From: CAVQBP01 sp963710745
GTDB taxonomy: Bacteria; Bacteroidota; Ignavibacteria; Ignavibacteriales; Ignavibacteriaceae
Length of the DNA stretch: 64,000 nt
Direction of reading: 5' to 3'
NCBI GenBank assembly: GCA_963710745.1
Contig: CAVQBP010000024.1
Location: 1 to 64,000, forward strand
A program made the position numbers and the translations under genes. Of this stretch, positions 8,260 through 14,780 are shown one piece after another (the stretch's first letter is position 1; every line of letters begins with the position of its first letter). A model generated the notes under the pieces. It was not told where the DNA came from. It did not search any database and saw nothing but the letters and a program-made list of their open reading frames with translations.

Positions 8260-8325
8260 AAGAAAAATCTGTTCGAGTCCCGCTCGATATTGCTTACGCA
8301 TAATGCGGGACGAGTTATTTTTCTT
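8260..8325. repeat. Two-level inverted repeat with tRNA-like core
   Basis: The outer stem AAGAAAAAT/ATTTTTCTT (8260-8268 with 8317-8325) and inner stem GTCCCGC/GCGGGAC (8277-8283 with 8305-8311) make one long hairpin. The left arm contains GTTCGAGTCCCGC, which looks like a tRNA T-arm, but no cloverleaf can be built. It could end transcripts from 7059-8057, although it lies 200 bp downstream. Confidence 0.45.
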
Positions 8326-8394
8326 TATATAATAAGTTATCATTTCTAATATGAAGTATAATTTTAGAATTTCTTTTGCAGTCTTGATTTTTTG

Positions 8395-8420
8395 GTACTT
8401 TTTTATCAAGAAAAAAGTAC
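8395..8420. repeat. Perfect 10-bp hairpin (palindromic repeat a)
   Basis: GTACTTTTTT (8395-8404) pairs perfectly with AAAAAAGTAC (8411-8420) around the loop ATCAAG. It is a sibling of the hairpin at 8465-8491; both have the TTTTCTTG/TCAAGAAAA type of core. Symmetric A/T tracts would allow it to end transcription in both directions. Confidence 0.6.
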
Positions 8421-8464
8421 AGTGAAACATTTTCAGAATTTCTTTTTAAGTGCATATTCTTTTC

Positions 8465-8491
8465 TTTCTTTTCTTGTGTCAAGAAAAGAAA
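8465..8491. repeat. Perfect 12-bp hairpin (palindromic repeat b)
   Basis: TTTCTTTTCTTG (8465-8476) pairs perfectly with CAAGAAAAGAAA (8480-8491) around the 3-nt loop TGT. It lies 45 bp from hairpin a and shares its CAAGAAAA core, suggesting a dispersed palindromic element present twice. Confidence 0.6.
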
Positions 8492-8749
8492 AAAATTGAT
8501 TTGGGTTGGTTGTACTTAAAAAAGCCAAAGAAGAACTTGAAACAATTGAGTCAATCTATAGGCAAATTTCAATAATCTGCCTACAAATCGATTCATCACC
8601 TCAAAAATCAAAAAGAAAATGTACATACCCTTGAATCATTTCCAAGGTAACTCAACTTAATTAACCTTGATATTGATTCATGTATTTTCTTGTTTTGAAC
8701 TATTTTCCTATGTAGGAAAATCTTCTTATTTAAGAAAATAGATTATTTT

Positions 8750-8779
8750 TGTCCAGTTTTTTAATTAATAAACTGGACA
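8750..8779 (+). terminator. 10-bp stem-loop with T-run upstream of the XRE-ImmA gene
   Basis: TGTCCAGTTT (8750-8759) pairs with AAACTGGACA (8770-8779). TTTTT follows on the plus strand, and the A/T pattern is similar on the other strand. It insulates the XRE-ImmA promoter from upstream transcription. Confidence 0.5.
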
Positions 8780-8838
8780 TTTTTAAGTGTCTCATATCAA
8801 TTAAAGCTTTATAATTGGAACAAATTTTGTGGATTTTA

Positions 8839-8875
8839 GTTTACAAATTGTTATAATTTTATTAACTTTGTAAAC
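8839..8875 (+). promoter_or_regulatory. Operator-like inverted repeat over the XRE-ImmA promoter
   Basis: GTTTACAAA (8839-8847) and TTTGTAAAC (8867-8875) form a perfect 9-bp inverted repeat with a 19-bp spacer. The right half overlaps TAACTTTG (8863-8870), a match to the Bacteroidota -7 consensus TAnnTTTG. The ATG follows at 8894. The half-site spacing of two to three helical turns fits binding by a dimeric XRE regulator, so autorepression by the product of 8894-10063 is the natural inference. Confidence 0.6.
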
Positions 8876-8893
8876 CAACCAATAAAGTGCTTT

Positions 8894-10063
8894 ATGTTAG
8901 GTCAAAGAATTAAACAATTTCGTTTAGCTAATTCAATGTCTCTTGATGAATTAGTTGCTGCCACCGGTGGTATTGTATCAAAAGTTGCTTTATCTAAATA
9001 TGAACGAGGGATAATAAAACCTTCCAATAAGGTTTTAAATTCCTTAGCAAAAGCATTTAATGTTAAAATTATTCATTTGGTAAACCCGCCGGATATTAAT
9101 ATAGAATTCATTGCTTATAGAAAAGGCTCTACTCTTTCTAAAAAAGAGCAGGCAAATGTTGAAAACCTGGTAGCATCAAAACTTGAGGATATAATCAGAA
9201 TTCAGGATTTACTTTATTATAATTCAAAACCGAATTTACCTGTAAGGCATTATAAAATAAAATCTTTATCAGATGTTGAGACAGCTTCAGTTGAATTAAG
9301 AAATAGATGGAAATTAGGTCTGGATCCAATAAGTAATATTACTCAGTCCTTAGAAAATAATTTCGTTCATACTATTGCAATAAAAAGCGACAAAAAATTT
9401 GATGGAATATCTGCTCTTGCACATTCTAATAATCAGTTAAAAGCAGCAGCAGTTGTTTCAAAATCCAATATTCCCGGTGAACGGCAAAGGTTAAATTTAA
9501 CTCACGAATTGGGCCATATTGTTCTTAATGTTTCACCTGATGTAGATGAGGAAAAAGCTGCTTTTAGATTTGGCGGTGCATTTTTAGCTCCCGCCGAAAC
9601 CATCTATAAAATAGTTGGTCGTAAACGCGATCATTTCCAATTGAAAGAACTTTACCTGTTGAAAAAAATATTTGGTATAAGTATTCAATCTCTGTTATTT
9701 CGTTTAAAAGATTTGGATATAATTTCTTCTTCTTTTTTTTCTAAGTGGTTTAGAATTATCAATAAAAACAATTGGAAAAAGAATGAACCTATGTCAATGA
9801 AAGAAGAAAAATCTCAATGGTTTGAAAGAAATGTTCTACACGCATTTTCTGAAGGTTTAATTAGTTCTGATGAAGCTGCAAGATTAATTGGCAATGATAT
9901 TGACTCTCAGGAATTGTCTCTTATTAAGAAAAAAGAATTTATGAAGCTTTCAATTAAAGACCGTGAAAGAATTCTGGCTGAAGAAGCAGATAAACTCGTA
10001 GAATTCTATGAAACTAATAAAGAGTTGAAAGATTTAGGAGCAGGCGAATTTATTGAGTATTAA
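8894..10063 (+). CDS. XRE-family regulator with ImmA/IrrE (COG2856) metallopeptidase domain
   Basis: A 389-aa protein. Residues 1-65 are an XRE helix-turn-helix (LGQRIKQFRLANSMSLDELV, then VALSKYERG). The C-terminal part is an ImmA/IrrE zinc peptidase with HELGH at 204-208 and the downstream third ligand region DVDEEKAAFRFGGAFLAP. In the ImmR-ImmA and IrrE systems this peptidase cuts a repressor. Here both activities sit in one chain, as in COG2856-type antitoxins. The gene overlaps the MazF gene by 11 bp, so it is very likely the antitoxin or regulator of that toxin and represses its own promoter through the inverted repeat at 8839-8875. Confidence 0.88.
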   Translation: MLGQRIKQFRLANSMSLDELVAATGGIVSKVALSKYERGIIKPSNKVLNSLAKAFNVKIIHLVNPPDINIEFIAYRKGSTLSKKEQANVENLVASKLEDIIRIQDLLYYNSKPNLPVRHYKIKSLSDVETASVELRNRWKLGLDPISNITQSLENNFVHTIAIKSDKKFDGISALAHSNNQLKAAAVVSKSNIPGERQRLNLTHELGHIVLNVSPDVDEEKAAFRFGGAFLAPAETIYKIVGRKRDHFQLKELYLLKKIFGISIQSLLFRLKDLDIISSSFFSKWFRIINKNNWKKNEPMSMKEEKSQWFERNVLHAFSEGLISSDEAARLIGNDIDSQELSLIKKKEFMKLSIKDRERILAEEADKLVEFYETNKELKDLGAGEFIEY

Positions 10064-10421
10064 ACCTACAGATATAAAACGTGGTGATATTTGGCGAATT
10101 AATTTAGATCCTACAGTTGGGACTGAAATTAAAAAATCCCGGCCTTGTGTTGTAATCAGTTCCAACTCAATAGGTAAATTGCCAATCAAATTAGTTGCTC
10201 CAATTACCGGTTGGAATTCTAAATTCGATAATGCAATTTGGTTTGTAAAAATTCAACCTGATAGTAAAAATAATCTCACAAAAGAATCCGCTGTAGATGG
10301 ACTTCAATTAAGAGGAGTTGATATTCAAAGATTTATAGAAAATCAAAGATTAGGATATTTATCTCAAGATATAATGGAAGAAATTATAACTGCCATTGCA
10401 GCAGTAATCGAATATCAGTAA
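10053..10421 (+). CDS. MazF/PemK-type endoribonuclease toxin
   Basis: A 122-aa protein of normal MazF length with the family landmarks: RGDIWRINLDP at the N-terminus, GTEIKKSRPCVVIS (the P-x-hydrophobic-hydrophobic strand), LVAPITGW, a DGLQLRGVD segment and the C-terminal helix. MazF enzymes are sequence-specific single-strand RNases that arrest growth. The start is TTG at 10053 inside the end of the XRE-ImmA gene, so the toxin is translationally coupled and probably made in lower amount. A MazF partnered by an XRE-ImmA protein instead of a MazE is a less common pairing. Confidence 0.88.
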   Translation: MSIKPTDIKRGDIWRINLDPTVGTEIKKSRPCVVISSNSIGKLPIKLVAPITGWNSKFDNAIWFVKIQPDSKNNLTKESAVDGLQLRGVDIQRFIENQRLGYLSQDIMEEIITAIAAVIEYQ

Positions 10422-10479
10422 GGAAAATTTTCAAGCCACTTTACATAAACAAGAACATCAGTTCATCTTGACATGATCA

Positions 10480-10581
10480 GCCAGATTTACATAAGGAAAT
10501 TTTTTAACAAGGTAATCATCTTTACTAACATTTGACATTCTATCGTATGTCTAAAAAATGTGGCCTTATGTAAACTCGGCA
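10480..10581. repeat. Inverted repeat pair around TTTACATAAGG
   Basis: TTTACATAAGG (10486-10496) recurs inverted as CCTTATGTAAA (10564-10574). The similarity extends outward to GCC/GGC and inward to TTTTTTA/TAAAAAA, about 25 bp per arm with a few mismatches. A third, shorter copy (TTTACATAA) lies at 10440-10448. The ~50-bp middle codes for nothing visible. Possible readings are a MITE, recombinase arm sites or regulator sites. Confidence 0.55.
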
Positions 10582-10761
10582 CAATTACTTATCAGTTCAT
10601 CATCGCTTCATTCAGCCGGCTCATTCTTCGCACGGCTTCATTTCGCTTATATTGTGTAACTTAGGACTCATCCCCTTAGGACATCAGTAAAACAATTTAT
10701 TAATTTCTGTCATTTTCAACTACCGAACTGTAGCGAGGTAGTCACTTATCATTAAATCATC

Positions 10762-10804
10762 GCACCACTTGGGGCGTCCTTTCAGGAACAGTCCCAAGTG
10801 GTGC
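10762..10804. repeat. 12-bp perfect hairpin with secondary stem
   Basis: GCACCACTTGGG (10762-10773) pairs perfectly with CCCAAGTGGTGC (10793-10804). The loop contains TCCT-ttc-AGGA, so the helix can continue. It is unusually GC-rich for this window. No gene ends just before it, and no T-run follows, so it looks like a structured RNA or an element end rather than a terminator. Confidence 0.55.
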
Positions 10805-11102
10805 TTATATTGTTCTAACGTTACACTAACCCAGCTGGACGTTTGGACGCAGCTCGATCACCTTTTTATCCGCAATTGAAAATACATTCCGAATGCGTCC
10901 TTCAGTCCATCCTGTCATTTTTGAATCATTCAATTTTTTAATACTTTTTAATCCACTTCATTTATTTTTCCTAATTAAAAAATTATTTTTTCCATCTCTT
11001 GTTTAATGTTTCCCAATTTGCTAACATTGTTTAACTCGTTTACTGGGGTTCGTTTCTTTTATATCTTTAATATATTATTTCCATTTTTTGATGTAAAAAA
11101 TC

Positions 11103-11474
11103 ATGTCCAAAATATCCATTCTTATTGCTGAAGATGAAGCTATTGTTTCCCTTGATCTCAAAATGTTGCTTAAGAACAAAGGCTTCATTATTTCATCAAA
11201 TGTTTCTACCGGTGAAGATTTAATAAATCAATACCGGTTGAAAAAACCTGATCTAATTATTGCTGATTTGCTGTTAAAAGGAAAAGTTTCCGGGTTGGAT
11301 GCTATAAATGAAATAAGGAAAATTGATAGTACTCCCATTATTATCATTTCCGGGTCTTTGAAATCCAAATTAAAAAAAATTGCTGTCTCTATCTCTAATT
11401 GTGAAGCTTTACCAAAACCTTTTGAACAATCTGACCTTCTTTATTTAGTAGATAAATTCTTTAAGCTAAATTGA
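11103..11474 (+). CDS. Single-domain response regulator (REC)
   Basis: A 123-aa stand-alone receiver domain. The acidic pocket is EDE at 10-12, the phospho-acceptor aspartate lies in IIADLLLKG near residue 55, the switch Ser/Thr is in IIISGS near 84, and the conserved lysine is in PKPF near 106. There is no output domain, so it would work as a phosphorelay shuttle or by protein contact. No histidine kinase is nearby. It sits between the MazF gene and the phage portal gene, convergent with the latter. Confidence 0.85.
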   Translation: MSKISILIAEDEAIVSLDLKMLLKNKGFIISSNVSTGEDLINQYRLKKPDLIIADLLLKGKVSGLDAINEIRKIDSTPIIIISGSLKSKLKKIAVSISNCEALPKPFEQSDLLYLVDKFFKLN

Positions 11475-11500
11475 ATTTTCAATTCTATTATTTTTTTTCT
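11469..11500 (+). terminator. Short stem-loop plus T-tract between convergent genes
   Basis: AATTGAA (11469-11475) pairs with TTCAATT (11478-11484), overlapping the stop codon of the receiver gene, and a T-rich run of more than 10 bases follows. The stem is AU-only, so it is weak. Confidence 0.4.
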
Positions 11501-12441
11501 TTTAATAATTCAAAATCCCCTTCATTAAGATTATATCTCTTCCTAAAATATTCTTTACTAAACTGCACTCCCATTTCCTTTAATATTTTATCTCGTTCTG
11601 CTGATTGAGGTACGACTTCTTCCTTTTTATTCAATTTTACCCTGGGTGAAGGAATATTTCCATAATTTAAAATTGTATAATAACTCAGTAAAGTATTAAG
11701 CGCTTTTTCAATTATTTTCTTATCTGTTATTCCAAGATAGCTTAACATATCCTTGTGTATATCTGCAGCTTTATAAGAGCCAACTTTATCAGTTTCGGTT
11801 GTAAGTGTTACAGTAAGCACTGCCTTAGATATTTCTTTATTATGAAAGTTGACAAGATTATTGTATAACCCTCCGACATTGTAGCTTGGCGATTCCTTAA
11901 TTTCAATTTCCTTTCCATCCTCAAATATGGAAATTGAATCTTTTACCATTTGGGTTAAGTCTTCAAGAAGAGCATCTTTCTCGGCTTGAGTTGCTCCTGA
12001 TGCATATCTTCCAATAAGGTAAGGCATTCCAAATCTTTCCATCATTAACTGCCAGTATTCAATTCCGCCTCTTTTGAAAGTAACCGGCCAGTAGCACCTT
12101 GACAATACTTTCTCACCATAAGGATTAATATATGTTGATTGATATTGTGCTAATAAAAATTTATAGTCCGGTAGTGTTTCCCCTTCTTCGAACAAATAAT
12201 ATCCATGCACTTTCTTTCGCAGCATCAATTCATTCTGCCGGTTAAATATAAACCACTCTTGAGGTTTCCCGATTACATCAACAGGATAAATCTCATCACC
12301 TTCAGCTTTCCACACAATCTCGCCTACAGAAAATCCAAACAATACAGCATCAAGAATACTACTCATGATATCCCCCAAAGGAAGATTTCTCATTATTTCA
12401 AGTGCTCTGTTTTTTACATTTTCCGATATTTCCTGTTCCAT
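11488..12441 (-). CDS. Mu-like portal protein (DUF935, gp29-like), C-terminal part, frame-broken
   Basis: This 317-aa frame carries most of a DUF935 portal protein: SSILDAVLFGFSVGEIVWK, then GEKVLSRCYWPVTFKRGGIEYW, ERFGMPYLIGRY and the C-terminal VGSYKAADIHKDM region. The N-terminal 85 residues are encoded in a different frame by 12414-12671. The span 11488-12671 is 1184 bp, two more than a multiple of three, so a one-base loss or a -1 shift separates the halves. The ATG at 12441 is probably internal to the original gene. Portal proteins form the dodecameric DNA gate of the capsid. Confidence 0.75.
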   Translation of the reverse strand: MEQEISENVKNRALEIMRNLPLGDIMSSILDAVLFGFSVGEIVWKAEGDEIYPVDVIGKPQEWFIFNRQNELMLRKKVHGYYLFEEGETLPDYKFLLAQYQSTYINPYGEKVLSRCYWPVTFKRGGIEYWQLMMERFGMPYLIGRYASGATQAEKDALLEDLTQMVKDSISIFEDGKEIEIKESPSYNVGGLYNNLVNFHNKEISKAVLTVTLTTETDKVGSYKAADIHKDMLSYLGITDKKIIEKALNTLLSYYTILNYGNIPSPRVKLNKKEEVVPQSAERDKILKEMGVQFSKEYFRKRYNLNEGDFELLKEKK

Positions 12442-12671
12442 CTTCCATTTCTAACCTCCCAGCCCATCTGCATGACCTGCATTTTTCGCTGCTGTATCGT
12501 TGCCATCAAATGAGCGTCACTCAGTAAGTCTCTTAGAATTGCGTAGTCATAATTATTATCTGCCAAAATCTTATCCGGGTCAGGAAGAGCAGTAAACAAC
12601 TGCTGATAAACCGCCATTTTATCCCTTGTGGCAAAATCGCTCAGTAATGATATCTTATTATATTTTTTCAT
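12414..12671 (-). CDS. Mu-like portal protein, N-terminal part, frame-broken
   Basis: 85 aa starting MKKYNKISLLSDFATRDK and containing LFTALPDPDKILADNNYDY and LLSDAHLMATIQQRK, the characteristic opening of DUF935 portal proteins. After MGWEVRNGR the frame runs into non-homologous residues and stops, while the next frame continues with WKMEQEISENVKNRALEIM. No slippery heptamer is visible at the junction near 12435-12445, so mutation or a read error is likelier than programmed frameshifting. Confidence 0.7.
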   Translation of the reverse strand: MKKYNKISLLSDFATRDKMAVYQQLFTALPDPDKILADNNYDYAILRDLLSDAHLMATIQQRKMQVMQMGWEVRNGRWNRKYRKM

Positions 12672-12843
12672 TTCATTTCTTGTAAATTGTGTTTCAAATT
12701 ACATTCACATTAATTGTAGAATTTCTTCTCACCTTACTTATTGACTTTATTTTTCCTTATGCTAAATTCGTTCTTAGAAGTTTGATAATTAATTTTGTCA
12801 AATTTCAGATTCTAAAATTCATTAGTTTGAATTTTGGAATTGT

Positions 12844-12893
12844 GATTGGATGGAAAAGTACTTAGGGTCAAACCTAACGAACACCATCCAATC
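12844..12893. repeat. Nested hairpin between terminase and portal genes
   Basis: The perfect 10-bp outer stem GATTGGATGG/CCATCCAATC (12844-12853 with 12884-12893) encloses a perfect 5-bp inner stem TTAGG/CCTAA (12862-12866 with 12873-12877, loop GTCAAA). It lies in the 286-bp gap between the terminase stop and the portal start. TTTTATA follows on the plus strand; on the coding (minus) strand no T-run follows. It could be an RNA pause or processing site, or a packaging-site-like structure. Confidence 0.55.
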
Positions 12894-12957
12894 TTTTATA
12901 TTAAAAAGTTTTTATGGTTTCGATTCCCGAACCAAACCTTTTACAACTTTCCCCGGA

Positions 12958-14268
12958 TTAAGGGGAAGGTTGTGTTGAGGTTCTGAATCTTCGATATTTA
13001 TTCAATACTCTCCTTCTTTCTAAATGTGTAATTGGTTCTTTACTTAACGTTTTCTTTCCCTTTGCATTGTTTAAGAATTGAGATATGCTGTCCACAATAT
13101 CATCAAATTCACCGTCCGGGAAATCTTCACATTCATCAATAATTGTTTTGGTCCAAGGAGAAGTATTCAAGGGCAAATAAACTTTTCCTGCTTCAATCAA
13201 TGGCGTAACAGCATGTACCCGTGCAATCTTATCACTATCCACTTTAATTGCTTTAACCGGCAGCTTCGTTTCCCTTTGCAGCTCCTGGATGAGTGATTGT
13301 CCGCTTGCTTTGTCCTCAATAAGCACTTCAGCCGGATTATGAATTTCATAAAGTTCATTGCATTTTCTTTTCAGTTCCGGGAATTCAACCCTATCTCTCC
13401 AAAGGTCAATCAAATAATAACCACTAAGCCCCACAACCCATGTAGTACAGACAGAAAAATCATTTGTTTCTTTATCCTTAAATGCAGTATCCCAGCTTTG
13501 GACTATTTTTAATATTCTCTGCTTATAAATACTTTCCGGTTCAAAATACCTCCACCAGTTGGATTTGATGATTCCGCTCGTTTCCTTATCCATAAACTTC
13601 CCGAATATTTCCTGGTCTCTAAGCGAAGGTGAAATATCATTAGCCAGTTCATCAATTTCATCCTTATCCAGCATCGGATTATCATAAGATGAGAAGTTAA
13701 AAGATTGCCATTCATTCTTTTCACTTTTCGCTTCACCTCTCTGATAAAGTTCATAGAATAAATGTGTTTCATTTGTTTTCTTTACTCTCTTACCCTTCGG
13801 CGTGCCGCCAATTATAACTTTAGCTTTATAGTCTAATATCATCGGTCTGATAGATTCTTCCCACAACCTTCGGTTCTTTAATATTATTCCAGCTTCATTA
13901 AGAATAATCAACTCATAACCAAATCCCTCAATATTTTCCGGTTTATCCGCACTCCTGAAGTCGCAAACAGAGTTAATTATTTTCAAATCATTCCTGTTGG
14001 ATATATATTTCCATATTCCTTTTGGAAGAGTTCTTAAAGCAGGCAAAAAATATCTCTCAAAGTATCTGTCAATATTCCCGTAAATTGTATCAACCCAAAG
14101 CACAGGCGATATACCTTCAAGCATATTTTCAATAACATAATGTGCTAATCCCCTGGTCAACCCAAACCTTCGTCCTTTGGCAACAACCTTATATCTGGCA
14201 TCGCTTTCCAGGAATATCTTCTTCTGATTCGTATGGTAGTTTAACTCTATTTCTAATTTTTTTGGCAT
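12958..14268 (-). CDS. Phage terminase large subunit (Mu gp28-like)
   Basis: A 436-aa packaging motor. The N-terminal ATPase has the deviant Walker A KGRRFGLTRG (residues 31-40, no lysine at the usual place) and Walker B LIILNEAG near 120 (Asn in place of the usual Asp, Glu kept), followed by the coupling motif IIGGTPKG. The C-terminal RNase-H-like nuclease has SWDTAFKD, VLIEDKASG and FDDIVDSISQF, giving the three acidic metal sites. It overlaps the small subunit gene by 16 bp. The deviant motifs are of a kind found in some terminases, so it may be functional. Confidence 0.88.
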   Translation of the reverse strand: MPKKLEIELNYHTNQKKIFLESDARYKVVAKGRRFGLTRGLAHYVIENMLEGISPVLWVDTIYGNIDRYFERYFLPALRTLPKGIWKYISNRNDLKIINSVCDFRSADKPENIEGFGYELIILNEAGIILKNRRLWEESIRPMILDYKAKVIIGGTPKGKRVKKTNETHLFYELYQRGEAKSEKNEWQSFNFSSYDNPMLDKDEIDELANDISPSLRDQEIFGKFMDKETSGIIKSNWWRYFEPESIYKQRILKIVQSWDTAFKDKETNDFSVCTTWVVGLSGYYLIDLWRDRVEFPELKRKCNELYEIHNPAEVLIEDKASGQSLIQELQRETKLPVKAIKVDSDKIARVHAVTPLIEAGKVYLPLNTSPWTKTIIDECEDFPDGEFDDIVDSISQFLNNAKGKKTLSKEPITHLERRRVLNKYRRFRTSTQPSP

Positions 14269-14612
14269 TCTGTTAATTCCGCAGATACTTCTTCCCCGAT
14301 TATCTTTCTTTTAATGGTAATTTCATAGTCCCCGCTTTCCTCAGTCTTTTCAGCTTGTCCCAGATATTGCTTTCCTAACCATATTAACATCACTACATTT
14401 CCCTGCAATGCAACAGCAATTTGTTTTCTCTTTAACTTCATTTTGAGATTAGCCCTCCCTTTTGTAAGAAAAATCTCAAAATTACGTTGAAGTGTATTTT
14501 CATCATACCCCAAAGCTTCGGCAATTTCCTTATTTGTTAATCCGTATGAAGCAAATTTCTCTATTTTCTGTTCTTCAGTAAGTTCTATTTTTTTCTTTGG
14601 AAGCTTTCTCAT
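14253..14612 (-). CDS. Phage terminase small subunit-like HTH protein
   Basis: 119 aa with an N-terminal homeodomain-like helix-turn-helix (LTEEQKIEKFASYGLTNKEI, then EALGYDENTLQRNF) and the segment GNVVMLIWLGKQYLGQ, a signature I associate with phage small terminase or terminase-associated proteins. Small terminases bind the packaging site and recruit the large subunit. The stop overlaps the large subunit gene (14253-14268), so the two are co-translated. The promoter must lie in the 168-bp divergent region shared with the head genes. Confidence 0.75.
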   Translation of the reverse strand: MRKLPKKKIELTEEQKIEKFASYGLTNKEIAEALGYDENTLQRNFEIFLTKGRANLKMKLKRKQIAVALQGNVVMLIWLGKQYLGQAEKTEESGDYEITIKRKIIGEEVSAELTECQKN

Positions 14613-14632
14613 GTTCGAACCTTAATGATTTA

Positions 14633-14746
14633 GGATTATTTGCCTAATAATCCTTATTTATTAAGGGAAATATAATAAAATATATTTGATTATTTAAACT
14701 AAAATATTATATTTACCTTAGTTAGTTAGGTTTAATTATTAAGGTA
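14633..14746. promoter_or_regulatory. Divergent promoter region with two inverted repeats
   Basis: Between the minus-strand packaging genes and plus-strand head genes lie two inverted repeats. One is a perfect 9-bp hairpin AGGATTATT/AATAATCCT (14632-14640 with 14646-14654). The other is TACCTTA/TAAGGTA (14714-14720 with 14740-14746). Between them is almost pure A/T (14655-14713) with several TATAAT-like boxes. A regulator bound here could switch both arms at once; no regulator gene lies within the module. Confidence 0.45.
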
Positions 14747-14780
14747 GCTAATTTATTTAAGAATATTCGGAGTTTTAACA

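Larger units (their letters stand above)
8058..8893. other. 836-bp non-coding stretch with hairpins and decayed coding traces
   Basis: No convincing gene. Coding-like but start-less or very short frames include about 8186-8330 (plus, reading TLKEIRQEIILHEIFLNAKI) and a 42-codon frame from TTG 8506 (VVLKKAKEELETIESIYRQI). Both look like decayed gene pieces. The rest is dominated by hairpins: 8260-8325, 8395-8420, 8465-8491, a 9-bp palindrome at 8702-8721 and one at 8750-8779. The last 60 bases carry the promoter/operator of the XRE-ImmA gene. Confidence 0.5.
10422..11102. other. 681-bp non-coding stretch with repeats and a long hairpin
   Basis: No gene is seen. The stretch holds three copies of GCC-N(2-3)-TTTACATAA (10435-10448, 10480-10494 direct; 10566-10581 inverted) and the 12-bp hairpin at 10762-10804. 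A direct repeat GCTTATATTGT-N-TAAC occurs at 10645-10660 and 10803-10819. A CTTAGGAC pair lies near 10660-10682. It separates the toxin-antitoxin operon from the phage module and is a good candidate for an element boundary. Confidence 0.55.

Noticed and set aside
8271..8325. tRNA-like T-arm sequence (GTTCGAGTCCCGC)
   Set aside because: No cloverleaf, no anticodon stem; it is one arm of a simple inverted repeat.
8209..8430. 73-codon minus-strand frame
   Set aside because: It runs straight through two hairpins and is Lys/Ile/Phe-rich from A/T runs; no ribosome site.
8506..8634. 42-codon plus-strand frame with coding-like residues
   Set aside because: TTG start without ribosome site and directly after a palindrome; could be a decayed fragment but is not supported as a gene.
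12205..12513. Plus-strand frames opposite the phage and receptor genes (for example 12205-12513, 13078-13512, 18252-18599, 19798-20257)
   Set aside because: They are antisense shadows of confidently identified genes, with no ribosome sites and no recognisable products.
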